Shown: positions 1-9,260, counted from the stretch's first letter. The stretch: DNA of 33,119 nucleotides from Burkholderiales bacterium RIFCSPLOWO2_02_FULL_57_36 (GCA_001770855.1 MESE01000019.1:1-33119); one strand, 5' to 3'. Made by a program: numbers and translations. Notes: generated by a model from the letters alone, not told the origin.

Positions 1-136
1 GGGCAAACCGCAACCGGAACTGCATCTGCGCGTCGAGCGCACCACGCAATATGAAAAAGTCGCGCAAGTGATGGCTGCTGCGCAAACGGGTGGTTTGAGC
101 AAAATCGGTTTCGTCACCGATCCGCAGGCGAAGTGA
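1..136 (+). CDS. exbD: ExbD, biopolymer transport protein, C-terminal end (partial)
   Basis: Reading from base 2, 44 codons run to a TGA at 134-136. The peptide has the typical ExbD periplasmic C-terminus: a conserved tract of the form LRVERTTQYEKVAQVMAA followed by GLSKIGFVTDP. ExbD works with ExbB as the proton-driven motor that energises TonB, so it powers the two TonB-dependent receptors further along. The start lies outside the window. The identification rests on only 44 residues, but this end of the protein is the well conserved part of the family. Confidence 0.85.
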   Translation, partial: GKPQPELHLRVERTTQYEKVAQVMAAAQTGGLSKIGFVTDPQAK

Positions 137-348
137 TCGCACAACGCTGACAACGAAACATAGGGCAACCCTTCGGCTAAGGCACTTGGCAATAGCCTAT
201 TTGAGGATGCAGGCTTGAATCATGTCGATGATAAAAATTGTGCCGGACCTTCAATGACATGGTCGTTGGGCATCGATTGAATTCCCTCTTTGCGCCAGAT
301 GGCAGACATCACCTTACCTTTAGTCACCAATATTTTTGAATGTATTTT

Positions 349-2289
349 ATGAAGCCAGGATTAATTGTATTTTTTCGGACGACGGTTTTGCTTTTGTCCT
401 TGATCTCATCCGGCTCTCCCGCATTGGCGATGGATAAGGACACGGAGAACAAGGCAAAGCAAATCTGGCAAATGCTGGATTACGTCGCGGTTGACTATTC
501 CGGTGCGGTGAAGAATGGGCAAGTCATCAGCGATGACGAATATGCCGAGATGCTGGAGTTCTCGCAAACCGCGGAACGCCAGATTCGCGATTTGCCCGAG
601 ACCACTGCCAAGGCAAAGCTGGCTCAAGATGCCGGTGGATTGCGAAAGTTTATCGCCGATAAAGCATCAGTCGATTTGGTAGCCGAACAGGCAAGGGGAC
701 TGGCAAGCGCTTTATTGGCAGCCTATCCGATTCCCCTGGCACCTGCAAAAACACCGGATCTTAAACATGGCTCGCGACTCTATCAGGCGCAATGCGCCAG
801 CTGTCATGGCGTGCAAGGTAAAGCCGACGGCCCCTTGGCTGCCGTACTGAATCCGCCGCCGATTGCCTTTGCGGATCGTGAGCGCGCCAGCGAGCGCAGC
901 GTCTTTTCGCTTTACCAGACCACGACGCGAGGGGTAGAGGGCACGGCAATGCTGAGTTTCGCGACATTGTCCGAAGACGACCGTTGGTCTCTTGCCTTTT
1001 TCGCGTCTACGCTGGCTTATACCGACGATGACCGGCAACTTGGCGAAAAATTTTGGAAGTCGGATAAATCACTGCATGCCGCCGTGCCTGAAATCAGCGC
1101 GTTAACGCAAGCATCGGAAGCCGCGCTCGCCAGGCAGGTGGGGCCGGACGCTGCGCGCGGGGTATTGTCATATCTGAGAAGTCATCCGGAGGCGTTGGCC
1201 GGTACAAGGAGCGATCCGCTCTCGTTGGCTAAAACAAGACTGCGCGAAAGCCTTGCGGCCGTTGAGAAAGGCGATAACACCCGCGCGTCAGCGCTTGCCA
1301 TCTCAGCGTATCTGGACGGCTTTGAACCCGTGGAACCGCGGCTGGCCGTCAAGAATCATGCATTGTTCGAGAACATTGAAAGAACAATGGGCATTTATCG
1401 TGCCTCTATCAATGAAGACAACGTTGAAAAAGCCCGGAATGCCGAGCAGCAACTGCAGTCGTTTTTGTCGCAAGCGCAAGACACGCTTAGTGCGGCGGAA
1501 AGCGATCCGGTGACAGCATTTCTAAGTGCGCTGACGATTCTCTTGCGGGAAGGGCTGGAAGCGCTATTGATCGTGATCGCAATGATTGCTTTCCTGAAGA
1601 AAGCGGATCGGCGCGACGCTTTACCTTATGTTCACGCCGGTTGGATGAGTGCGCTTGCAGCGGGCGGCGCGACGTGGGCGATCGCCACTTATTTGGTGGA
1701 TGTCAGTGGAGCCAGCCGCGAAATCACTGAAGGTTTTGCCGCCATCTTTGCAGCGATAGTACTCTTGACCGTCGGCATATGGATGCACCAGAAAAGTCTG
1801 GCCGGACGTTGGCAGGCCTATGTAAAACAAAAGCTTACCCATGCATTGAACAAGCGTTCGCTCAGCGTACTGTTCGTTCTGTCTTTCGTTACCGTGTACC
1901 GCGAAGTATTCGAGACGATATTGTTCTTTGCCGCACTATGGACGGAACGCAATGGATTTTATTTGTTCGCCGGATTGGTGACCGGAATAGTGATTCTTGC
2001 AGTAATTGCGGTCGCTATGTTGTATACAACTGCACGCTTGCCGATTGCCAAGTTCTTTGGCGCCAGCTCAGCATTGATTGCAGTTCTCTCCGTGGTGTTG
2101 ATCGGTAAGGGAGTGGCGGCTTTGCAGGAAGCCGGCCTGCTGGATGTGACGCCTGTTTCTATGCCACGCATTGACCTTTTGGGCCTTTATCCTTCCCAGC
2201 AAACTTTGATTGCGCAGATGATCGTCGTACTTGTGATTGCTTTAGGTTTTGCTTTCAATATCCGCTCGCAAAAACCAGAAAAAGTGTAA
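349..2289 (+). CDS. Cytochrome c - FTR1 family iron permease fusion
   Basis: A 646-aa inner-membrane protein. A signal peptide (about residues 1-27, ending SPALA) leads into a periplasmic domain with a class I haem c motif, CASCHG, at residues 149-154. A helical region follows, then a C-terminal seven-helix FTR1 permease. Both FTR1 iron-binding motifs are visible: REGLE at 400-404 and a variant, REVFE, at 518-522. In yeast Ftr1 and E. coli EfeU these Arg-Glu motifs bind ferric iron formed by an oxidase. Here the fused cytochrome may supply the redox step, which is inference. I chose ATG 349 over the in-frame ATG at 340 because it starts directly at the basic signal-peptide n-region; neither has a strong ribosome binding site. 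No EfeO or EfeB partner is next to it. It is followed by bacterioferritins, which fits ferrous-iron import and storage. Confidence 0.85.
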   Translation: MKPGLIVFFRTTVLLLSLISSGSPALAMDKDTENKAKQIWQMLDYVAVDYSGAVKNGQVISDDEYAEMLEFSQTAERQIRDLPETTAKAKLAQDAGGLRKFIADKASVDLVAEQARGLASALLAAYPIPLAPAKTPDLKHGSRLYQAQCASCHGVQGKADGPLAAVLNPPPIAFADRERASERSVFSLYQTTTRGVEGTAMLSFATLSEDDRWSLAFFASTLAYTDDDRQLGEKFWKSDKSLHAAVPEISALTQASEAALARQVGPDAARGVLSYLRSHPEALAGTRSDPLSLAKTRLRESLAAVEKGDNTRASALAISAYLDGFEPVEPRLAVKNHALFENIERTMGIYRASINEDNVEKARNAEQQLQSFLSQAQDTLSAAESDPVTAFLSALTILLREGLEALLIVIAMIAFLKKADRRDALPYVHAGWMSALAAGGATWAIATYLVDVSGASREITEGFAAIFAAIVLLTVGIWMHQKSLAGRWQAYVKQKLTHALNKRSLSVLFVLSFVTVYREVFETILFFAALWTERNGFYLFAGLVTGIVILAVIAVAMLYTTARLPIAKFFGASSALIAVLSVVLIGKGVAALQEAGLLDVTPVSMPRIDLLGLYPSQQTLIAQMIVVLVIALGFAFNIRSQKPEKV

Positions 2290-2298
2290 TGGCCGGTT

Positions 2299-2320
2299 TG
2301 CGCCAATCTTACTTGGCGCA
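2299..2320 (+). terminator. Hairpin just after the FTR1 gene
   Basis: A perfect 8-bp inverted repeat (TGCGCCAA / TTGGCGCA) with a 6-base loop begins 9 bases after the FTR1 stop codon. No T-run follows, so it is a weak candidate for an intrinsic terminator. It may instead protect the 3' end of the message. Confidence 0.4.
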
Positions 2321-2649
2321 GACTGCCGAATCGGTGCCGTAAGGCAGAGTTCCGGCAATCCCGAAAATGCGCCTCCTGAATACATTCGTGGCGGGTTGAC
2401 GTGATTCGCACGCTGTCCCACAGCCGACAGTGTTGCGCATCCACGGAAGCCTATCCGCCTATGTGGAGAATACAGGTAGTACCGCGGCTGCGTTGATCGC
2501 ATTGCCGAACGGTAAGGGATGAAGCTATACGCAAAACTCCCATACGCTCCGCAATGAATGAGAATCAAGAACGAAATGAGCATGACGGCTTGACGCGGCA
2601 CCAGCCGCATGCGACGCTCATGCCTTGCAAGTTCATTCAAGGAGCAGCC
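2321..2649. other. Intergenic region before the bacterioferritins, with a possible Fur half-site
   Basis: About 330 bases with no supportable gene. An open frame extends the first bacterioferritin upstream to 2554, but this part does not resemble Bfr and has no ribosome binding site. At 2559-2565 there is an exact Fur half-site, TGAGAAT; the other half (from 2567) does not match. Iron regulation of the bfr genes is therefore only suggested. Confidence 0.35.
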
Positions 2650-3135
2650 ATGCAGGGCGATAAGAGAATCATCGACATTCTGAACGGATTGCTGGCAGGT
2701 GAACTGACCGCCGTTGATCAGTATTTGCTTCATGGCGAGATGTATGCCAACTTCGGATTTTCTCATCTTGCCGAAAAGAGCCTGCACGAATCGGACCATG
2801 AGCGTCAGCATGCGCGTGCGCTCATCCAGCGCATACTGTTTCTGGACGGCACGCCAGATCTTGGCAAACGAAGTGCGCTGAAGGTTGGCACGACGGTGCC
2901 GGAGATGCTGCAGTCGGATCTGAACGTCGAATACCATGTGGTCGGGGAATTGAAGAAAGCCATTGCCTCCTGCGAAACCGCACAGGACTATGTCACCCGC
3001 GACATGCTCACTTCTCAGTTGGAAGATACCGAGATGGACCACGCCTACTGGCTCGAGCAACAGCTTCGTCTGATTGGTTTCGTGGGTCTGCAAAATTACC
3101 AGCAAAGTCAAATGAAACCGGGCTCCCCGACTTAA
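2650..3135 (+). CDS. bfr: Bacterioferritin subunit with ferroxidase site, lacking the haem methionine
   Basis: 161 aa, the normal length for Bfr, which assembles into 24-subunit iron-storage shells in the cytoplasm. The ferroxidase ligands are all present: E18, E51, H54, E94, and E128/H131 (equivalent to E127/H130 of E. coli Bfr). Position 52, the methionine that ligates haem b between subunits, is arginine here, in the run HERQHA. The start at 2650 is set by a strong AAGGAG 5 bases upstream; a longer frame from 2554 adds 32 unrelated residues. The next gene, 18 bases downstream, is a second Bfr with the opposite pattern of ligands. Paired Bfr subunits that co-assemble are known in Neisseria, Pseudomonas and Magnetospirillum, so this is probably the catalytic subunit of a hetero-oligomer. 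Confidence 0.9.
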   Translation: MQGDKRIIDILNGLLAGELTAVDQYLLHGEMYANFGFSHLAEKSLHESDHERQHARALIQRILFLDGTPDLGKRSALKVGTTVPEMLQSDLNVEYHVVGELKKAIASCETAQDYVTRDMLTSQLEDTEMDHAYWLEQQLRLIGFVGLQNYQQSQMKPGSPT

Positions 3136-3153
3136 CCTCCAGGAGAGAAACAG

Positions 3154-3633
3154 ATGAAAGGCGATCCGACAATAGTGACCTTGCTCAACAAGGTGCTAAA
3201 AAACGAACTCACGGCGATCAGTCAGTATTTTCTCCATGCCCGCATGTTCAGAAACTGGGGACTGGAGAAACTCGATCACTACGAGTACAAGCAATCCATC
3301 CGGGTCATGAAAGAGGCGGACAAGATCATTGAGCGTGTCCTTTTCCTGGAAGGCTTGCCCAATCTGCAGGATCTGGGCAAGCTGCTGGTCGGCGAAGATC
3401 CGGCGGAATGCCTGGACGGCGACCTCCAGTACGAACGAAGCCATCGCCCATTGCTGGTCCAGGCGATCGCCCAATGCGAGACCACGCAGGACTATGTCAG
3501 CCGGGATTTGTTGGAAGACTTGCTGGAGCAATGCGAGGGTTCCATCGACTGGCTGGAAACCCAGCAGAGCCTGATCAAGGATGTCGGTCTGCCGAACTAT
3601 CTGCAGTCCCACATGGGAGGCAAGGAGGATTGA
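3154..3633 (+). CDS. bfr: Bacterioferritin subunit with haem methionine, ferroxidase site degraded
   Basis: 159 aa, Bfr family. Residue M52, the haem b ligand, is present in the run RVMKEAD. The ferroxidase centre is largely gone: E51 is valine, H54 is glutamate, the E127 and H130 equivalents are cysteine and serine (run QCEGSIDWLE), while E18 and E94 remain. This is the complement of the preceding subunit, so a mixed shell could oxidise iron on one subunit and pass electrons out through haem on the other. Bacterioferritin-associated ferredoxin, which docks at the Bfr haem to reduce and mobilise core iron, is encoded about 12 kb further on. An AGGAG site precedes the ATG. The pair forms an operon. 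Confidence 0.9.
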   Translation: MKGDPTIVTLLNKVLKNELTAISQYFLHARMFRNWGLEKLDHYEYKQSIRVMKEADKIIERVLFLEGLPNLQDLGKLLVGEDPAECLDGDLQYERSHRPLLVQAIAQCETTQDYVSRDLLEDLLEQCEGSIDWLETQQSLIKDVGLPNYLQSHMGGKED

Positions 3634-3700
3634 GTAAGCTTGATTTTCTAGAAGCAGGGCATAACTGGTTTCCCAGCCACCACGACAATCATGGAAGAAA

Positions 3701-5017
3701 TCAATTCACAGGCCGATTTGACCGCCACAACATCCATACCCAATATCCCAGGATGCCAAGGGTAAGCAGTACCCAGGCGGCGATGAAAACGGTGACCGCC
3801 GGCGGCACGTCTGGCCATTGCTGCGAGCCGTTCACCACCGGTCCATAGTCCTTGATCTCTTGCCAGCCGCCATGCATCGATCCGGCCAATACAAGAAGAG
3901 ACGCAATCATCGCCGCTGTGGTGCCCGGCCAGCGTGCCCGTTCACGCCCGCCGGCTTCCTTGCCGAGCCGTTGCACATGCAGGTACGTACCCGTTAGACA
4001 CATACCGGATAATCCCAGCCCGAACACGAACCAGATAAGTTTGCTCGGCAGCCCGCCGAAGTCGCCGAAATGCAGCGGGTCGGCGCTGTCAGACCAGCGC
4101 CAGTAAGCGGAAAGGTCGGCGGCGCGCTGGTTGTAAATCACCACGCCATTGCTGGCATCGAAGTAGAGCTTGTTGGCACGATCACGCACCAGCAAATGGC
4201 CGGCCTGGCCGTCGACATAGAAATACCCGCCACGACCGAAACCAAGCGTCTTGATCTCCAGTTCGGGCCGCTCCTGCTGGACGCGCGCCAGCAAGTCCTT
4301 AAGCGAAAGAGCGGGGCCGGGAGGCAGGAGAGGAAGCTCGTTCACTGCCGACTTGCCCTCGTTAGCCCACGCGATCTTGCCGTCGATCAAGTCGTAACGA
4401 ATGGCTTCGAACAGGAACCAGACCCCCGTTACTGCGATAACCAGCACAAACCACAAACTCCACAATCCGGTGAGTTTGTGCGCATTGCTCCAGAACACGC
4501 GCGAACCCCGGCCGGTTTTCAGGTCGAAGAACCGGCTCCACCAGCGTTTGTAAAACACCAGCGGCGCTATCATCGAAACGAGCAGTGGAATGGACAATAG
4601 CCAGACCAGATAAAGTCCCCACTGATTGTTGAACAGGCTGATGTGAAAACTGCGAAAGAAACGCTGCACGCTGAAGTAACTGCTGCTGCCCAGCACTTCC
4701 GCCGTGTAAGGGTCCAGGTACACCCGGACCGAACGCTGGTTGGGAAAATCCACGATCACTTGCGCGGCAGATCGGGCATACAGCGGCGCATGAATACGCG
4801 CGATGCTTGCTTGCGGGTAAACAGCCTTTACCTTGTTGTACAACCGGTCCGGCGATGCGCGTTCAGCGCCGGGCTGAACGCGCGATGCCGGTGTAAGCAC
4901 CCAGTCAATCTCGTGCGACAGCGTGGCAACGGTTCCAGCCCAGCACAGAACGAACAACAACAGTCCGCCGATGACGCCGATCCAGCTATGAACGCGAAAC
5001 CAGTGGCGTGGCCGCAT
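3701..5017 (-). CDS. PepSY-associated transmembrane protein, probable siderophore-iron reductase/release factor
   Basis: 438 aa. It starts with a PepSY_TM-type segment (residues about 8-35, with a WIGVIGG...W motif), then a periplasmic PepSY region, with further transmembrane helices near 135-160, 185-210, 320-345, 370-390 and 405-430. Proteins of this family (PiuB/FoxB-like) sit next to TonB-dependent receptors, and FoxB-type members reduce or release iron from siderophores at the inner membrane. Here it starts 22 bases after the stop of the upstream receptor gene, with a GGAG site, so both are on one transcript. It is the last gene of the fecI-fecR-receptor group and converges with the bfr operon. 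Confidence 0.8.
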   Translation of the reverse strand: MRPRHWFRVHSWIGVIGGLLLFVLCWAGTVATLSHEIDWVLTPASRVQPGAERASPDRLYNKVKAVYPQASIARIHAPLYARSAAQVIVDFPNQRSVRVYLDPYTAEVLGSSSYFSVQRFFRSFHISLFNNQWGLYLVWLLSIPLLVSMIAPLVFYKRWWSRFFDLKTGRGSRVFWSNAHKLTGLWSLWFVLVIAVTGVWFLFEAIRYDLIDGKIAWANEGKSAVNELPLLPPGPALSLKDLLARVQQERPELEIKTLGFGRGGYFYVDGQAGHLLVRDRANKLYFDASNGVVIYNQRAADLSAYWRWSDSADPLHFGDFGGLPSKLIWFVFGLGLSGMCLTGTYLHVQRLGKEAGGRERARWPGTTAAMIASLLVLAGSMHGGWQEIKDYGPVVNGSQQWPDVPPAVTVFIAAWVLLTLGILGYWVWMLWRSNRPVN

Positions 5018-5039
5018 GCGTTTCTTTCTCCGCCAGCGC

Positions 5040-7517
5040 TTAGAATTTCACGCTGATCGACGTGGTGACAGCCCGGGGTGCGCGTGCCAGCAATACCGAC
5101 CCTTGGCTGTCGTAGATCTTTTCATCGGTCAAATTGGTGCCGGTGAGGCGGAACGTGTACCGCTTGGTCTCATAGATCAGTCCGGCATCGATCTTGGTGT
5201 ACGAGGGAAGCCGCAACTGGGCGCTGCTGAAGGCCGCGGTGTTGTTGGGCACGCCGGATTCGCGCTCGCTGGCGTAAATCAGTCCCAGGGTTGCGCTCCA
5301 TGCGGGCGCCCCAAACGCGGTCAAACGCAGCTTGTTGAAAATTCCAATTGAATGTCGCGGCACGCCGGCCAAGCGGTCGCCCACCGGAAGGCGGTTGTCC
5401 CTGGTCACGCGCGCATCCAGGTAGCCATAGCTTGCAGCGATGCTGTAGTCGCGCGTCACTTGACCGATGGCCTCCAGTTCGAAGCCGCGTGATTGTTGCT
5501 CGCCCACAGCAATGCTGAACGTTCTGGTTGCATCGTCCGGGTCCGCCGTCAATACGTTTTGGCGCTTGTAGTCGTACACTGCGGCGGACAGCGACAAGCC
5601 GGGCCGCAAGTCATGCTTGATTCCTACTTCCACCTGCTCGCCTTCCTGCGGCTTGAACGACTCGTCGGTGCGTGAACGGCCCATCTGGGGCGAGAACGAC
5701 TTGGTGTAGCTGGCGTAAATTGATGTCGCCGGATTCGGCTGATAAATCAAGCCTGCACGCGGGGAGAAAGCGTTCTCGTCCAAGCGATCTTGCGGCGTCG
5801 AGACGCCGCCGCGTGGACGCGAAAACTGCTCGACTGTATCGAATCGCCCGCCCAGCATCAGCTTGAAGCCGCCGGTCAGATCGATCAAATCTTGCGCATA
5901 AATGGCGCGCGTATCCGCACCGGACTCGGTCGGCGTGCCGTTGAATCTCAGCGGCCCGGTTTGGATGCCCGGCTGCGGGTTGAACAAATCAACATCGGTG
6001 GCCGGAGCGACCAGGAAATCGTATGCGAATCGTTGCTTGCCGAACTCAAGACCCACCAATAGATCATGCGTGAGCGGACCCGTGGCGAAGCTTCCACTCA
6101 ACTCGGTCTGCGACGAGCGATCGCGTTCCACTTCCGGAACGCTGCGCACACGGCGTCTGCCGGTAAGCCCATCCGGATTGACGCCCAGGAACTGAAAACT
6201 CAGATCTTTGGTTTTGTCGACATTGCTGACATACAGTCCCTGGCGCAGGGTCCACCCATTGGCAAGCCGATGCTTCAAATCGAAGCGTGCGACACGCCGG
6301 CGATCTGCACCTTCACCGCCGGGACCGAGGTTGGTTTCCACCGGCAGCAGGAATGACACGGGATGCCTCGCGAAAACGTTTTCGCGGCCATCGAAGCGTG
6401 TGTTTTGGCCGATCAACTCAATGTCCAACTGTGTGCGATCGGTTAAATCCCAGCTCAAATAGGGGCTGATAAAGCTTGCCTGCTGGTCGAAGTTATCGCG
6501 GTGGTTACCGTCCTTGTCGTATGACGCGGTGAGGCGATATCGCAGTCGCTTGTCATCGGTCACCGGGCCGGTGGCGTCGAGTTGCGTGTAGCGATGTCCA
6601 AAGCTGCCTGCGCCGACAGTGACTTCGCGATAGGGGATGGACAGGGGTTTCTTGCTGACGTAATTGACCAGCCCGGAAAGCCCGGCCGATCCTCCATACA
6701 GCACCGACGACGGTCCTTTCAGAAATTCGACGCGATCCAGATTGACAAGCGCCTGCGCCGAGAGGAAACCTCCGTCACGGAATCCGTTGAACGTGGACGA
6801 CGAGGTCGAACCGAAGCCGCGAAAGAAAAAGGCATTGGTATAGGGCGTGGCGGCGGATGCAAAGGTGTCGACGCCTGCCACATAATCGGCAATCTGGCTG
6901 ATCCGGCTTGGCGCCAAATCGCGCAAGAGATCCTGATTGATTACGGATACGGATTGCGGAATGTCTTTCAGCGGGAGTTCCACTCTGCTTCCAGCCGTCG
7001 CCCCTCGCGCGACATAGCCCTCATCGGGGTATTGACGGGATCCCGGCAGCGGCTCGGCGCTGGCCGTTACGCGGACCTCCGGCAATCTCGTCTCCACTTG
7101 CGTTACCGCGTCCGGCCTGGAGGGGATGAGCGGCAGCGCTTTCAATGTATAGCTGCCATTGGCTTGTGCGACCGCCTCCAGGCCGTTGCCGGTGAGCAGC
7201 TTGCTCAGGGCTTCTTGTAGCGTGTAGCGGCCTTGCAGCCCGGCGCTGGATTTGCCGTCAGTTAACTGAGCATTCCCCGCGAGAAAAATACCGGCTTCGT
7301 CGGCAAGGCGATTCAGCGCACCGGTCAGCGGGCCGGCGGGTATGTTGTAGGCGCGGGCGGTGCTCGATGTCTGTTGCTGCGCATGGGCGCTGGACATGAA
7401 ATCCGGCGCGGCCAGCATCAGGCTTGCGCAGGCGAAATGGACGGCTATCGGCAATGGGCGAAGTACAAAACGGGACTGGCGCGCGGCACGGAAGCAACGC
7501 GAAGAACGGGATGGCAT
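5040..7517 (-). CDS. TonB-dependent siderophore receptor with STN signalling domain (FecA/FpvA class)
   Basis: 825 aa outer-membrane protein. After a signal peptide (ending near SSAHAQ, about residue 47) comes an STN (secretin/TonB N-terminal) domain at roughly 55-130. This is the periplasmic domain through which transducer-type receptors contact FecR. The plug follows (DIPQSVSVI..., then the conserved FLKGPSSVLYGG), then the beta-barrel, ending in the outer-membrane signature ISVKF with terminal phenylalanine. GAGGAAAG precedes the ATG. It lies 119 bases downstream of fecR and is followed by the PepSY protein. The ligand cannot be read from sequence; the plug style suggests a hydroxamate- or citrate-type ferric siderophore, possibly a xenosiderophore. 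Confidence 0.92.
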   Translation of the reverse strand: MPSRSSRCFRAARQSRFVLRPLPIAVHFACASLMLAAPDFMSSAHAQQQTSSTARAYNIPAGPLTGALNRLADEAGIFLAGNAQLTDGKSSAGLQGRYTLQEALSKLLTGNGLEAVAQANGSYTLKALPLIPSRPDAVTQVETRLPEVRVTASAEPLPGSRQYPDEGYVARGATAGSRVELPLKDIPQSVSVINQDLLRDLAPSRISQIADYVAGVDTFASAATPYTNAFFFRGFGSTSSSTFNGFRDGGFLSAQALVNLDRVEFLKGPSSVLYGGSAGLSGLVNYVSKKPLSIPYREVTVGAGSFGHRYTQLDATGPVTDDKRLRYRLTASYDKDGNHRDNFDQQASFISPYLSWDLTDRTQLDIELIGQNTRFDGRENVFARHPVSFLLPVETNLGPGGEGADRRRVARFDLKHRLANGWTLRQGLYVSNVDKTKDLSFQFLGVNPDGLTGRRRVRSVPEVERDRSSQTELSGSFATGPLTHDLLVGLEFGKQRFAYDFLVAPATDVDLFNPQPGIQTGPLRFNGTPTESGADTRAIYAQDLIDLTGGFKLMLGGRFDTVEQFSRPRGGVSTPQDRLDENAFSPRAGLIYQPNPATSIYASYTKSFSPQMGRSRTDESFKPQEGEQVEVGIKHDLRPGLSLSAAVYDYKRQNVLTADPDDATRTFSIAVGEQQSRGFELEAIGQVTRDYSIAASYGYLDARVTRDNRLPVGDRLAGVPRHSIGIFNKLRLTAFGAPAWSATLGLIYASERESGVPNNTAAFSSAQLRLPSYTKIDAGLIYETKRYTFRLTGTNLTDEKIYDSQGSVLLARAPRAVTTSISVKF

Positions 7518-7636
7518 GGGGTTTCTTTCCTCGGCAAATTGATCAACAAGATATGACTTTCATCTTAGGAATCGAACGAACCTCGAAAAAGGGGAACCAG
7601 CCAGTCAAGAAAAATGAAAGAAACGTTGCCCGTTCC

Positions 7637-8650
7637 TTAGCGCCCGGTTGGTCTGGCTTCGACGGTAACCCACCAGGGCAGCGTGCGCCGCACTTGCACG
7701 GGCAGGGCGCTTTCCAGCATGGCGAGCACCCGATCCGGGTCATCCAGCGGGTAGGTGCCCATGACGCGCAGATCAGCAATTGCCGGCGTCACGCCCAGAT
7801 GGCCGCGACGGTAGCGGGCCAGTTCTTCAATCAAGTCTTTGAGCGGAATGTTATCGGCCAGCAGCACATTGCGCGCCCAAGCTTTGCGAGCGCGCTCGGC
7901 CGGCATGGGCGGGGAGATGACGTCGCTGCTGAACGTCACCTGCTCGCCGGCCTGAACGACCTGCGTGGCGTCGTTGCCAGCGGTGCGCACTTCGACCGCG
8001 CCTTCATATACGGCCAGGTAAGTCGCGCCGTCGAACTGGCGCACGGTGAAGCGGGTGCCCAGTGCGCGCAGGCGGCCTTGCGAGGTGTCGACGACAAAGG
8101 GACGCCCGGCGTCTTGCGCCGTTTCGATGAGCACTTCGCCGGCGACAAGGCGGACGTGGCGCAGCGAAGGTCGATAGTCGGCGTTCAGGGCGCTGGCGGT
8201 ATTGAGCCACACGCGCGTGCCGTCGGCCAGAGTGATTTCACGGATTTCACCGGTGCCGGTGCGGTAGTCCGCACCCGAGGCCATGGCGGGCAAGGGTGCG
8301 TGTTGAATCGTGGTCCAGCCGAGCATGCCACCGCCGGCCAGGATCGCGATCATGTTGAGGGCCTGGCGGCGCGTCACGCGTTGCGCCGCCTTGAGGGCGG
8401 CCGCCGCAGCGTGTTGTTCGCTTTCCGGCTGGAGATTTTCAAAACGCTGGCTGACCGTTTCAACGTACTTCCAGGCTTCGCGATGTTCGGCGTGCTGCTC
8501 ATGCCAGGCGCGCCAGCCGGCGCGGTCCTTATCCGTTACATCCTCTGAGCGCAAACAGGCGAACCACCGGGCCGCTTGCTGCAAGCTCTCGAACTTGGGC
8601 GCCCACTTCGAGGTATTGGAGGATGGAAGCGGAAGGTCGGTGGCGCGCAC
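7637..8650 (-). CDS. fecR: FecR-type anti-sigma/signal transducer
   Basis: 337 aa from a GTG at 8650, placed 7 bases after the fecI stop codon; a longer frame reaches 8716 but would overlap fecI by 59 bases. The cytoplasmic N-terminus carries the DUF4880-like anti-sigma segment (AARWFACLRSEDVTDKDRAGW). One transmembrane helix follows (around MIAILAGGGMLGW), then the periplasmic FecR domain with the typical runs LADGTRVWLNTASAL and GTRFTVRQ. The C-terminal part resembles the STN-contacting region. In the Fec model this protein receives the signal of a loaded receptor and activates FecI. The start has a weak ribosome binding site, so translational coupling to fecI is likely. Confidence 0.9.
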   Translation of the reverse strand: MRATDLPLPSSNTSKWAPKFESLQQAARWFACLRSEDVTDKDRAGWRAWHEQHAEHREAWKYVETVSQRFENLQPESEQHAAAAALKAAQRVTRRQALNMIAILAGGGMLGWTTIQHAPLPAMASGADYRTGTGEIREITLADGTRVWLNTASALNADYRPSLRHVRLVAGEVLIETAQDAGRPFVVDTSQGRLRALGTRFTVRQFDGATYLAVYEGAVEVRTAGNDATQVVQAGEQVTFSSDVISPPMPAERARKAWARNVLLADNIPLKDLIEELARYRRGHLGVTPAIADLRVMGTYPLDDPDRVLAMLESALPVQVRRTLPWWVTVEARPTGR

Positions 8651-8657
8651 TGGTAGC

Positions 8658-9215
8658 CTACTTGCACAGCACGTAAGGCATGTCCACCGAGAAATCGGCC
8701 TTGATCCCGGCTTCATGCATGGCGCAGTTGAGCATGGCTTGCGCCATGTATTTTTTCACCATGCGTTCGGACACCGCCAGTTCGGCAGCGATTTCCTTGT
8801 AAGTCATGCCGTGTATCTGGGCCATGACGAAGGCATTTGCGGCTTTCTCCGGAAGCCGGCGCAGCATGGCATCGACTTCAAAAAGAGTTTCCAGAATTAC
8901 GGCGCGATGTTCGGCCGAAGGTGCCAATGCTTCGGGCTGGGCCGCCAGCGCATCGAGCCAGACGCGTTCAATTTCGCGACGGCGCCAGAGGTCAATGCAC
9001 AGGCTCTTGGCAACAGTACTCAGGTACGCTCGTGCGCCGCCGAAGCTGTCGAAGTCGAGCGGCTTCAACAGCAGACGCAGGAAGGTGTCATGGGCGAGGT
9101 CGGCGGCATCGAAGGCATTGCCCAATCGGCGCCGCAGCAGCGCGTACAGCCACCCATGATGGCTGCTGTAAAGCTGGTGCATTTGATTGTGAAGTATGGC
9201 TTCGTTAGCCGACAT
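8658..9215 (-). CDS. fecI: FecI-type ECF RNA polymerase sigma factor
   Basis: 185 aa. Region 2 is visible as AADLAHDTFLRLL ... ARAYLSTVAKSLCIDLWRR. Region 4 is visible as LRRLPEKAANAFVMAQIHGMTYKEIAAELAVSERMVKKY in overlapping pieces, with the helix-turn-helix at the end. Iron-starvation sigma factors of this kind transcribe the adjacent TonB receptor gene. A GGGGGCG tract precedes the ATG. Upstream is a near-consensus promoter whose -10 abuts a Fur box, so expression should occur only under iron limitation. Confidence 0.93.
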   Translation of the reverse strand: MSANEAILHNQMHQLYSSHHGWLYALLRRRLGNAFDAADLAHDTFLRLLLKPLDFDSFGGARAYLSTVAKSLCIDLWRRREIERVWLDALAAQPEALAPSAEHRAVILETLFEVDAMLRRLPEKAANAFVMAQIHGMTYKEIAAELAVSERMVKKYMAQAMLNCAMHEAGIKADFSVDMPYVLCK

Positions 9216-9260
9216 GGACGCCCCCGCATGCGATCAAGCGCAAAGCGCCATAATCTTTAA

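Noticed and set aside
2242..3111. 289-codon minus-strand frame over the first bacterioferritin
   Set aside because: Antisense to a well identified bfr gene; no motif or start signal.
7424..8548. Long open frame of 374 codons on the plus strand opposite fecR
   Set aside because: It is the antisense shadow of fecR and the receptor start. The minus-strand frame has recognisable FecR domains and operon spacing, while this one has no family resemblance.
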